From NCBI GenBank assembly GCA_017635095.1, contig JAGBMA010000043.1:1-43274 (forward strand): a stretch of DNA of 43,274 bases, given 5' to 3'. Positions 25,601 through 33,204 of this stretch are shown piece after piece; position 1 is the stretch's first letter; each line of letters starts with the position of its first letter. The stretch is from Ruminiclostridium sp. (GTDB lineage Bacteria; Bacillota; Clostridia; Oscillospirales; Ruminococcaceae). The notes below the pieces were generated by a model. The model searched no databases and was not told where the DNA came from. It worked only from the letters and a program-made list of their open reading frames with translations. The position numbers and the translations under genes were made by a program.

Positions 25601-25662
25601 GTGTTTCCACCTTTCCGCGAAGGCTATAGACCTTCGACTTGCATAGATTTAAATTATGTCAA

Positions 25663-25680
25663 ACCATATCCCTATATGGT
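25663..25680. promoter_or_regulatory. Dyad accatat-N4-atatggt, candidate operator
   Basis: A perfect 7-bp inverted repeat (25663-25669, 25674-25680) between the response regulator stop and the membrane protein gene. It is a candidate binding site for the neighbouring regulator; no assigned consensus is known to me. Confidence 0.4.
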
Positions 25681-25704
25681 CAATGACCTGCGAATATCAA
25701 TAAA

Positions 25705-26511
25705 TCATCGGGAATCGCTTTTCATGCGCGAGGCGTATGCTTCGCGCATGTTTGCCCACGAATACTGATTCATATATTCTCCGCGGTACGAATTGACCGC
25801 GTCGGCATCGCCTGCAAGAAATCTGTACATATCGCAGTCGATAAGCTCCGGACGTATCCGCATGGTAGCCCGTTCAAGGACGAATATATCCTCCGCGCCG
25901 TGCTCCTTCAGCACATTTCTCAGGTTTCTTATCACATTGTCGAACTGCTTCTGCATCGACCTGTCATACTCCCTGTTCTCATAAAGCGCCATAAACGCCT
26001 GCAGCCTTGAAACGCTTCTGCCGTGCTTTTCGATCAGATATGCCAGAAGCTCCTTTGATTTGGACTTGATGAATACCAGTATCTCTCCGTCAACCCTGAC
26101 CTCGAAATCACCGAATGTCTGCACCGTGATACGGGAATACATATACAAAGGATGATTTACAAGCGCGTATTTTATCTCCGCCGCAAGCGTCTCCTTATCT
26201 ATGGGCTTCATGATATATCCCGACGCGTGAAGCCTGAACGCCTCCACTGCGTACTCCGAATAAGCGGTCAGGAAGATTATGGAGGTATCGGGACTTTTAT
26301 CCTTTATACGGACAGCAAGCTCTATCCCGTTCATATCGGGCATATTGATATCGAGCACTGCGATATCGACAGTGTTTTTGCCGATATATTCAAGCGCAGC
26401 TCCGCAATTTGTGAACCCCTTCGCTTCCGCTATACCATCGATCTCACCGCAAAGACTCACGGTCTGATCCAGCACCAGCGGCGCATCATCCACACACATT
26501 ACATTTATCAT
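25705..26511 (-). CDS. Response regulator with SARP-like winged-helix output
   Basis: A 268-residue protein. The receiver domain (1-120) has the acidic pair DD near residue 8, phospho-acceptor Asp in AVLDINMPDMNG (about 53), the FLTAYSEYA switch region near 80 and Lys in YIMKPID near 102. The output region (about 128-215) has VQTFGDFEVRVDGE followed by SKSKELLAYLIEKHGR, a Trans_reg_C/BTAD-like winged helix. The DNA-binding half is therefore SARP/OmpR-like, not LytTR, unusual beside a LytS-type kinase. It lies 17 nt after the kinase gene. Confidence 0.88.
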   Translation of the reverse strand: MINVMCVDDAPLVLDQTVSLCGEIDGIAEAKGFTNCGAALEYIGKNTVDIAVLDINMPDMNGIELAVRIKDKSPDTSIIFLTAYSEYAVEAFRLHASGYIMKPIDKETLAAEIKYALVNHPLYMYSRITVQTFGDFEVRVDGEILVFIKSKSKELLAYLIEKHGRSVSRLQAFMALYENREYDRSMQKQFDNVIRNLRNVLKEHGAEDIFVLERATMRIRPELIDCDMYRFLAGDADAVNSYRGEYMNQYSWANMREAYASRMKSDSR

Positions 26512-26528
26512 AAAACATATCCTTTCGG

Positions 26529-27764
26529 TTACAACGGTATGCAGATAACGACCTCCGTTCCCTCATTCACGGCGCTGTGTACCGTTAAACTACCTCCGGT
26601 TATTTTTTCTATCCTTGCACGCACATTTCGCAGTCCGATATGCGTATCGTCCATATCGAAAGCCTTTTCGGCATCAAACCCTTTTCCGTTATCCTTTATC
26701 ACTATCTCATGGTGATCGTCCGTGCGCCTTGTGATAACGCTTACAATACCTTTTTCCCGAATGCGTACCCCGTGGCTTATGGCGTTTTCCACCATAGGCT
26801 GAACGGTGAGCGAGGGAATAGAAAAATCCTTGTCCCGTATATCATATTCAAGGCGCACATTCGGATACTGGAGCATCTCGATATCGGCATACACCTTTGT
26901 ATATTCCAGTTCCTTCTCAAACGGAATGAGCATATCGCTGCGAAGAGTGTCTATGTTCTGCCGCAGATAAACTCCGAATTTCTGCACCGTCTCCCCGGCA
27001 AGGACGGGGTCTGTCCTGCATAGTGACTGTATCGCCGCAAGAGTATTGAAAAGGAAGTGCGGACTCATCTGCGACATCATTATCCTTATACGCTGTTCGG
27101 CTTTAAGGTCGTTCTCATGCTCGCGGACGAACTGGAGATGCAGCCAGATGTAATAAAGAACACAGCTTGACGCGGACACCACCGTGAGCAGATCTATCCG
27201 ATAGGTCTTGAGGATAAAAATATCGGTGATCGTTGCGGCTGTGATGAGTACGACGACAACGAACGGAAAAACAGACAGCCTGTTCATAGTTTTACGGTAG
27301 TTCCTTACAGATGCAAAGATCAGCTGTATAAGCAGGATCACGCTTACCACGAAGCAGCTGTAGCCGAGAGGACCCCGCATAAAATTGCCGCTTTCGCTGT
27401 AATAGAACGAAAGCTCCGAGAAAAATGCCGTGCAATAGACAGCCGCGTTCAGACCGACAAGTATCCACATCTTTCTGCTGTCTGTGAATATCTTTATAAA
27501 CAGACTTATGATGACAGGTCTGATACTGTACCCGTAAACGCCGGAAACTATCCTTGCCGCAGTCATGTTATTTTCGTCAAAATACGCGCCTGCCTGCTGC
27601 TGTATCACCAGCGTCAGTACAAGCACCGTATTGATCATCATTATTCTCTTGCTCCGCTTATTTATAAACGGATCCATCACAAGAGTGAAGATCATTCCGA
27701 AAAGCTGGACAAGAAGCGCCACATTCAGCGCCGTCATTGTCTGCTCAAATACCGTGTTTGTCAA
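26529..27764 (-). CDS. Sensor histidine kinase, LytS/YesM-type
   Basis: A 411-residue protein with six or seven N-terminal membrane helices (about 1-200) and no extracytoplasmic domain. The His-kinase box SQMSPHFLFNTLAAIQSL (about 222-239) and the HATPase region with VENAISHGV (N box, about 328) and IKDNGKGFD (G1, about 358) follow. TTG 27764 is chosen because SD aaaggaagg lies 7 nt upstream. GTG 27773 would sit inside the SD. Together with the response regulator it forms a two-component system; the signal is unknown. Confidence 0.88.
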   Translation of the reverse strand: MTNTVFEQTMTALNVALLVQLFGMIFTLVMDPFINKRSKRIMMINTVLVLTLVIQQQAGAYFDENNMTAARIVSGVYGYSIRPVIISLFIKIFTDSRKMWILVGLNAAVYCTAFFSELSFYYSESGNFMRGPLGYSCFVVSVILLIQLIFASVRNYRKTMNRLSVFPFVVVVLITAATITDIFILKTYRIDLLTVVSASSCVLYYIWLHLQFVREHENDLKAEQRIRIMMSQMSPHFLFNTLAAIQSLCRTDPVLAGETVQKFGVYLRQNIDTLRSDMLIPFEKELEYTKVYADIEMLQYPNVRLEYDIRDKDFSIPSLTVQPMVENAISHGVRIREKGIVSVITRRTDDHHEIVIKDNGKGFDAEKAFDMDDTHIGLRNVRARIEKITGGSLTVHSAVNEGTEVVICIPL

Positions 27765-27793
27765 AAAAAGCACCTTCCTTTCGCGTATGACAA

Positions 27794-27822
27794 ATTATAT
27801 CACACAACACGCCGGATTTCAA
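27794..27822 (-). promoter_or_regulatory. Promoter of the two-component operon
   Basis: On the minus strand: TTGAAA (27822-27817), 17 bp, TATAAT (27799-27794) with an upstream TG (extended -10), about 30 bp before the TTG start. Confidence 0.8.
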
Positions 27823-27885
27823 GCAGACCGCCTCGTTTCCGGCGCGTGCGTATGTGTATTGCAGGGAAGGTATGCGGCTCAGAGA

Positions 27886-28743
27886 TCAGAAAAGCCCGTC
27901 GATATACTTCGTCAGAGCTTCCCTGTCATAGAAATGCTCCATTTTGCTGATAACAAAGTCCGGTTCCACGCCCTGATCTATGTCATAGAAGGAGCCGTTC
28001 CTGAGGAAGCTCAGCCGCATAGAGCCCGAAACATTGAACAGGCTTCCTGTGGCGGTGGACATAGGCATAACATAGCAGGCGCCGCCGCCGCTTCTCTGTC
28101 CGATAAGGGTCACATGGGGATCGTCCTTGAACACGGCAGGTACAAGGTTTCCGCAGGAGAAGCTCACCTTTGATTCAAGGCAGTAAAGGTTTAGTCCCTT
28201 GCCCGCCAGAGTATCCTTGGAATCGAACTTGTGGTCGAAATTGGTGTCTATCTTGTAATCATTGGTAACGAGAGCGCCGGTGTTCGGATCCTCCAAGCTT
28301 ATCGAAGCCTTGCCGAGGAAGGCGGCTATGGTATATACTGCCGCGTCCGCCTGACCGCCGGTGTTGCAGGAAAGGTCGAGCACAACATTCTTTATCGGGC
28401 TGTCTTTTCTGAGGATCTGCTGTACGGAATAAGCTATTATGCCGAATGTATCCCTATCTTTGGCGGTCGGAGCCTCTTCGTAATAGTCGCGCATATTTGT
28501 GTAGAAGCCGTCAAAGGTTATGTAAGCTGTATCACCGACCTCCTGATACCCGGGAACTCCGTCGGGATTGTATTTTTTTCTTATGCTCTCATACTCATCC
28601 TCGAGCGCAAAGGTATTTTCTCTTGCACGGCCTTCGCCGAATTTCTCATATAGAGCATCGCCGAATTCATATCCCGACGCGTAGGAAGACATATTGAACA
28701 TGATGATTTTTGAAAGGAAGGACAATTTATGGCATTTAGACAA
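27886..28743 (-). pseudogene. 5'-truncated S41-family peptidase
   Basis: The remaining 285 codons hold the C-terminal catalytic part of a tail-specific-protease-like S41 peptidase. This includes KNVVLDLSCNTGG near residue 120, the nucleophile region SFSCGNLVPAVFKD near 195-208 and IGQRSGGGACYVMP near 215. S41 enzymes normally have a signal peptide and N-terminal domain before this, and neither is present. The first 14 residues (MSKCHKLSF...) read antisense through DNA belonging to the mobile-element remnant. There is no SD at any candidate start. The break is at about 28690-28710. Probably non-functional. Confidence 0.72.
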
Positions 28744-28802
28744 GCCTCCCGCCGAGATTTTATTGGGTTTGGTAATGGAATTTCGGCGCGGGTCGTGGTA
28801 TC

Positions 28803-28963
28803 ATGTTGGGTAAAAAACAAAGCATCTTCCGCCTTGCAGTCGAAAAGATAGTTGCCATGTCCGAGAACGAGGTGCTGTTCAAGGTAAGCGGCGGACTGGA
28901 ATTCAAGGAAAAGATAGAGAGGTAAAGCACATGAGATCGCACAGAAATATCCCATTCGGTTAG
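28803..28963 (+). pseudogene. Serine-recombinase 3' end and 5' start of its partner gene (remnant)
   Basis: Codons 28803-28925 read IFRLAVEKIVAMSENEVLFK plus a GG-LEF-KEKIER end, which resembles the C-terminal tail of large serine recombinases. The frame is closed upstream by TAA 28773, so the body is missing. An SD (gagagg) and ATG 28931 then start MRSHRNIPFG, the typical opening of a second small recombinase in such clusters; the frame hits TAG at 28961 exactly where the DNA changes character. Together these look like the internal scar of a deleted integrative element. Family assignment is from memory of tail patterns and needs a search. Confidence 0.5.
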
Positions 28964-30533
28964 TTTTGCTGTTTTATGGAGTAGACTTCTTGGCAGTAAC
29001 TATGGAGAAACATTAATTAATGCTGGATTCAAGAAAACCAGCGTCTTAATAACATTAAGAGACGATATTTCTAATTTTAATAAACATCGCGGTGAAATAC
29101 CTGACTGGAACAGCTGCTGTACATTTTATGAGGAATTGTATAAACTTGTTTCAAATTTCATCTCCAATGATGCGATGGTCAAAGCCGAGAGATTAAATAC
29201 AGGGGCACAAGAATGGGATGACATTTTTTCTGATGCAAAAGGCTTTGGTAAATTCAGTGGTTATAAATATGCACTTGTCTGTGACAGACTTGATTTAGAA
29301 AACAAGCTTGACATTTTCAGAATACCGTGGTCTTTGCTGTTAGATCTCGATTTTGATTCACAGGAAGAAAGCGGTCTGAAATATGAGTATAATCACAATG
29401 ATACAGATACCACGGCGGTTTTTTACAGAATATATGATAATAAAGCTAATATTATCGAAAGGTCATCATCAATTCATTGGATGTCTGTTTGCAACTATGA
29501 TGAACAAGGAAACAGACCACCATTAAGAAGAATTAAAATGCAAATCACCCAAAATCTTGATAGATTGATAAAAAATTATCACAGGTTTAACTCCGAGCCT
29601 CTGATAGTTGTGTTAGCAGTCACTAATCAGCAATATATCCCTTTGTTGAGTGAGATATTACGTATTTTTAACAATAACTATTACAATGAATATGTAGAAA
29701 CATACACAGATGTAAGTTTTTTTAAACTTAATTACTCTTGTGTTGAACTGCCAATAACTGAGGATTATCAAATAAAAGGATATGATATCAATATAAAAAC
29801 ACTTTCAAAAGGCGCTAATGCTGAGATCAACCATCCGAAAAATAACGGCAAATATGTTATTCCTTCTGAAAAAAATGAAGACGGTCTTGAGTTAGCTGAG
29901 ATATCCAGAGATCAGTATCTCAGAATGAAAAACTACTTTGAACCCGTGTTTATAGGTATAGAGCATGATGCGGAAAACAACAATGTCACAGATCCTATTT
30001 ATTTTTACAAAGGGGCTTCACGGATAACCTGGAAAATGCTTTCTGATGAAGTTGACATTGTTCCGAATATAACAGAGAAATGTATTAGCCGGATAAAAGA
30101 AATATGCGCAAATAAAGGAAACAGTAAAATTAGGATGTATTACAATCGCGGAATGGGCGGAACAACTTTATTGAGACGGCTTGCTTTTTTACTTCATAAT
30201 GAATTTCCCGCGATTATGATCAACTCCTATACAAAAGAAAAGACCGCCGATGAGATAGAAAAGCTATATAATCTTTCCAAAAAAACAGTTGTAATTTTCA
30301 TCGACTGCAACAGATTATATCACGAAGAGACGGAAAACCTTCATAATGAACTAAAAAGCAGAACAATTAACAGCGTTATTATACATTTGATGAAAAAAAC
30401 CGGTGTTTCCGGTAAGGAAATTATTCCCTCTCTGTTAAAATACAGTTCAGACGAAGTTGAGCGATTAAAGGAAAAGCTTAAATTAGTTATAAAAACGTGT
30501 TATGATAACATATTTACTGGAACAATTTGCTAG
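28962..30533 (+). pseudogene. Headless SAMD9-like STAND P-loop NTPase
   Basis: A frame open from 28935 to 30533 with no ATG, GTG or TTG before TTG 29136, yet protein-like sequence runs from the junction at about 28962 (VLWSRLLGSNYGETLINAGF). About 520 residues remain. FYKGASRITWKML near residue 350 is followed by the P-loop YYNRGMGGTTLLRRLAF, where GGTT replaces GKT as in SAMD9-like NTPases, then Walker B-like VVIFIDCN. The N terminus and the region after about 30500 are missing. Codons are far more AT-rich than the neighbours, indicating transfer. SAMD9-like STANDs are antiviral in animals and defence-linked in bacteria; that assignment is inferred from motifs. Confidence 0.55.
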
Positions 30534-30890
30534 TCTTCCGCTTTCCGAACGTGAAATGGTATACTGCTATGATCAGTTTAAGACCATAAAGGAAGTCATA
30601 AAGAAAAGCGAGATCCTTATTGTAAAATTATCTTCCAAAAATGAGTATGAAGTCAAGCCAGTTGACCTCAAGATAGACGAAAACATATTATCGTACTATC
30701 TTATAGGTTACTCAAGGCTCAAAGGAAGTGAAAGCGATTTTGAAAGTTACCCATTAAAATTAAGCAGAATTAAAGAATGCAAATCCAAGCACAAAGATGC
30801 CCAGCTTTCACATACGGAAATAAAAATACTAAAAGAGATTGACGAAAAATTTGGAAGTGCATATATTGCAAAAAATCTTGAAAAAAAGCA
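30502..30890 (+). pseudogene. WYL-domain regulator fragment
   Basis: From ATG 30502 the frame reads LLEQFASLPLSEREMVYCYD, then a WYL-like module (EVKPVDLKIDENILSYYLIGYS and YPLKLSRIKEC) up to about residue 125. The frame stays open to 31053 only because it then runs antisense over the next gene. No HTH precedes the WYL domain, and there is no SD before 30502, which overlaps the STAND frame. It looks like the C-terminal half of a WYL regulator fused by deletion to the STAND remnant. WYL proteins are frequent regulators of defence loci. Confidence 0.55.
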
Positions 30891-31275
30891 TCATTGCACT
30901 TGTGCGGATACTTCCGTCCTCATTCAGGTTGTCCGCGAGACGGCCTTCTATGATCTCCGGCAGAAAACCGCCGCATACTCCCGCAAGTATAATGAATCCG
31001 GTCACCAGCATTATTTTTGCGGTATTCAGGTCTTTCTGGTTGACGGGATATAAGCTGTCTTTTTTGGCAGTGTAAACGGTATATACGAGCATAGATATCC
31101 CGGAGAACAAAGCGATCGCTCCGATCCCGCTTGTCCAGTGCACAAAATCGCTTAATACGGAATTTACTGCCGATAACACGGAGAATACGGCGAGCGCAAT
31201 GATCGAACCCCTTGTCTGGTTTTTCTTCTGCAGCTCATCGAACTCAGCCGGATTGAATTTTTTGTAATCTGTCAT
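30829..31275 (-). CDS. Small membrane protein partner of XRE regulator, 3' end replaced
   Basis: A 148-residue protein. A soluble N terminus (MTDYKKFNPAEFDELQKKN) precedes four hydrophobic helices (about 22-45, 50-68, 85-105 and a last one). The genuine part runs to about ...DGSIRTSAM; the terminal FFKIFCNICTSKFFVNLF lies in the AT-rich island and is probably foreign read-through, so the original C terminus is lost. It lies 5 nt after the XRE gene. XRE plus small membrane protein pairs are common in Firmicutes. The function is unknown and the gene may be impaired. Confidence 0.65.
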   Translation of the reverse strand: MTDYKKFNPAEFDELQKKNQTRGSIIALAVFSVLSAVNSVLSDFVHWTSGIGAIALFSGISMLVYTVYTAKKDSLYPVNQKDLNTAKIMLVTGFIILAGVCGGFLPEIIEGRLADNLNEDGSIRTSAMMLFFKIFCNICTSKFFVNLF

Positions 31276-31280
31276 GATCG

Positions 31281-31484
31281 TTACCTCTTTTCTTCGTCCC
31301 AGAACAACTCATCGAGTGTTTTGCCCAAAGCCTTGCATATGGCTATGCAAAGATTGAGCGTCGGATTGTAATCCCCGCGTTCTATCGCGTTAAGGGTCTG
31401 CCGCGTCACGCCGACTTTATCTGCAAGCTCCTGCTGCGAGAGGTCGAGTGCCGCCCTTGCCGATTTCAGTTTTAAGTTCTTCAC
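31281..31484 (-). CDS. XRE-family transcriptional regulator
   Basis: A 67-residue single-domain Cro/CI-type regulator: SARAALDLSQQELADKVGVTRQTLNAIERGDYNPTLNLCIAICKALGKTLDELF. It resembles the YgzD/YozG group. The start is GTG 31484, supported by SD ggagggg. It is followed 5 nt later by the membrane protein gene and preceded by a consensus promoter, so it probably controls the pair itself. Confidence 0.92.
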   Translation of the reverse strand: MKNLKLKSARAALDLSQQELADKVGVTRQTLNAIERGDYNPTLNLCIAICKALGKTLDELFWDEEKR

Positions 31485-31511
31485 CTTGCCCCTCCTCTTC
31501 TTACAATGTAC

Positions 31512-31540
31512 AGTATAGCAGATATTTTACAATATGTCAA
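31512..31540 (-). promoter_or_regulatory. Promoter of the XRE operon
   Basis: On the minus strand: TTGACA (31540-31535), 17-bp spacer, TATACT (31517-31512), 28 bp before the GTG start. Confidence 0.85.
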
Positions 31541-31685
31541 GTATATTATACATATTTTATGAAATATTTTACTTGTCGTGCTTCAGGTGCAGGATAAGAG
31601 CAAAAGATTCACCTCGTCGGTGGGAGTATGAAAGAGAGATATCGGGAGTGCAGAGACCGCCTTATAGACTGCACGAAAAAAATAG

Positions 31686-31714
31686 TTGAAAAGAGAAACC
31701 GTTTGTGGTATAAT
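31686..31714 (+). promoter_or_regulatory. Promoter of the FnIII/thioredoxin-fold gene
   Basis: TTGAAA (31686-31691), 17 bp, TATAAT (31709-31714), 50 bp before ATG 31765. A gtgcag...ctgcac inverted repeat (31647-31652, 31673-31678) lies just upstream. The 280-bp gap 31485-31764 otherwise holds only the divergent XRE promoter. Confidence 0.8.
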
Positions 31715-31764
31715 ACTGGGTATGGGAAAAATGCAGCAGCGATAATATACAGGAGGGTACAGAT

Positions 31765-32853
31765 ATGAAGTTCAGAAAAGCGGCCGCAGGCATACTTGCA
31801 GCGGTGATGTTTGCGGCGGGAGTACCGGGGATTTCCGGAAATACGGGTATTTCTGTGGTGAGTGAGGCGGCTTCCAAGCTCAAAGCGCCGAAAGTCACAC
31901 TCGTTAGCACGGTTGACGATACAGTCACGATCAAGTGGAAGAAAGTCAGCGGAGCGGACGGCTATAAGCTGTATATGTTAAATCCTGCCGAAAAGAAATA
32001 TGTTACATACGGGCTGTATACCGATGAGGCCTGTGCGGTGACCGGGCTGAAAAAGGGGATAACGTATAAGTTCAAGCTTGCCGCGTATATCGAAAAGAAC
32101 GGCAAGATCGTACCGCAGACCAAGACGTCTGTTTTTAAGGCAGCTACGGAGAAACTGCCCGCGCCGAAGTCTGTCAGAGCGGAGGTCACCGAGAACAGTG
32201 TAAAGCTCACCTGGGACAAGGTGGAGGGCGCAGAGAAATACAAGGTCTTCCGCTATGAAGAGTCATCGAAAACATACAAGCCGTTTGATACCGCGGAGTC
32301 AGAGGAATACACGGCGGAAGGACTTACTACCGGCACCACCTATTATTACAGGGTAGCTGCTATGGTGAGCGACGGAAAGAACTATATCACGCAGAATATT
32401 TCCGACGCGGTGACGGCGATGCCGAAGCGCAATGTTGAGCTCAAGACTGCAGACGCGACCTTCTACGACAAGACGGGAAAGCCCCACAAGCTCTCGGATT
32501 TTGCAGGTAAACCCATGGTCGTGAACCTTTGGGCGATATGGAGCGACTGGAGCTCTCTTGACCTGAAAAGATTTCAGAAGATGTACGAGGAGTACAAAGA
32601 CGACGTTGAGTTCATAATCATCGACCGCGATCCGGGACAGGAGCGTGAACACATTCTTGAGTTCCTCGACAGATACGGCTATACCTTCGAGCCGTATTTC
32701 GACAATCACAATGAGGTGAACAAATACTACGGCGAAGATGTAGTGCCGACCACGTTCACCATAAGCAAGGACGGAGAGTGGATCGAAACGGTCCGCCATT
32801 CTCTCACCGAAAAGGACATGGAGAACCTCATAGAGCGCGCGAAGAGATTCTGA
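31765..32853 (+). CDS. Secreted protein: two FnIII domains plus thioredoxin-like domain lacking CxxC
   Basis: A 362-residue protein with a signal peptide (1-about 36, AAGILAAVMFAAGVPGISG). FnIII domain 1 spans about 40-125 (TIKWKKVSGADGYKLY) and FnIII domain 2 about 130-215 (KLTWDKVEGAEKYKVF). A TlpA/AhpC-like domain spans about 220-360 (KPHKLSDFAGKPMVVNLWAI, then cis-Pro-type VVPTTFTISKDG). At the redox site, where WCxxC is expected, the sequence is WSDWSSLD with no cysteines, so disulfide chemistry is excluded. A structural or binding role outside the cell is inferred. SD aggagggt precedes ATG 31765. Confidence 0.85.
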   Translation: MKFRKAAAGILAAVMFAAGVPGISGNTGISVVSEAASKLKAPKVTLVSTVDDTVTIKWKKVSGADGYKLYMLNPAEKKYVTYGLYTDEACAVTGLKKGITYKFKLAAYIEKNGKIVPQTKTSVFKAATEKLPAPKSVRAEVTENSVKLTWDKVEGAEKYKVFRYEESSKTYKPFDTAESEEYTAEGLTTGTTYYYRVAAMVSDGKNYITQNISDAVTAMPKRNVELKTADATFYDKTGKPHKLSDFAGKPMVVNLWAIWSDWSSLDLKRFQKMYEEYKDDVEFIIIDRDPGQEREHILEFLDRYGYTFEPYFDNHNEVNKYYGEDVVPTTFTISKDGEWIETVRHSLTEKDMENLIERAKRF

Positions 32854-32875
32854 CAGGTCGGATATATGTAGCCGG

Positions 32876-32907
32876 AAGCACCGCGAAAGCGGTGCTTTTG
32901 CTGTTTT
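32876..32907 (+). terminator. Intrinsic terminator after the FnIII gene
   Basis: A 9-bp stem aagcaccgc (32876-32884)/gcggtgctt (32889-32897) with a GAAA tetraloop and a T-rich tail. Confidence 0.9.
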
Positions 32908-32959
32908 TCGGTATTATACGGCTCATTCGCCGGCTCTGTGAAAATGACAAAACAGTTAC

Positions 32960-33168
32960 ATTTAGGTAAATTTGCTTAATTAAAAAAATATAAAGCAATA
33001 AGCCACTTTTTTAAGTCATTTGCACCAAAACGGTCTGCTGCTGTTATATAAATTTTACAAATATCGGCATAGAACGTTTCTTTTTTGATAATATTGTATT
33101 GACTTTGAAGCAATTATAAGTTATAATTTAAGCAAGATTTAGGCAAAACGGATCGGGTTTACCTAAAT
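32960..33168 (+). promoter_or_regulatory. Sugar-importer promoter with two kinds of dyad operator
   Basis: TTGACT (33099-33104), 17 bp, TATAAT (33122-33127). A perfect 8-bp dyad aattataa-g-ttataatt (33112-33128) covers the -10. Downstream, atttaggcaaa (33137-33147) and tttacctaaat (33158-33168) form an 11-bp inverted pair with one mismatch, about two helical turns apart centre to centre. A third half-site atttaggtaaa lies at 32960-32970, about 170 bp upstream, suggesting repression by looping. The 350-bp gap contains no gene. Confidence 0.65.
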
Positions 33169-33204
33169 CACACTCCGAATTCAACATGAAGAAAGGAATT
33201 TATT

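Noticed and set aside
28729-28851. A 40-codon plus-strand frame starting MAFRQASRR with a good SD (gaaaggaagg).
   Set aside because: It runs in the wrong frame through the recombinase-like tail and ends in unrelated sequence. The SD and start may be the true 5' end of a deleted gene, but no functional product is supported.
30891-31053. Extension of the WYL frame into HHCTCADTSVLIQVVRE.
   Set aside because: This part is the antisense of the XRE-linked membrane gene and does not continue the WYL fold.
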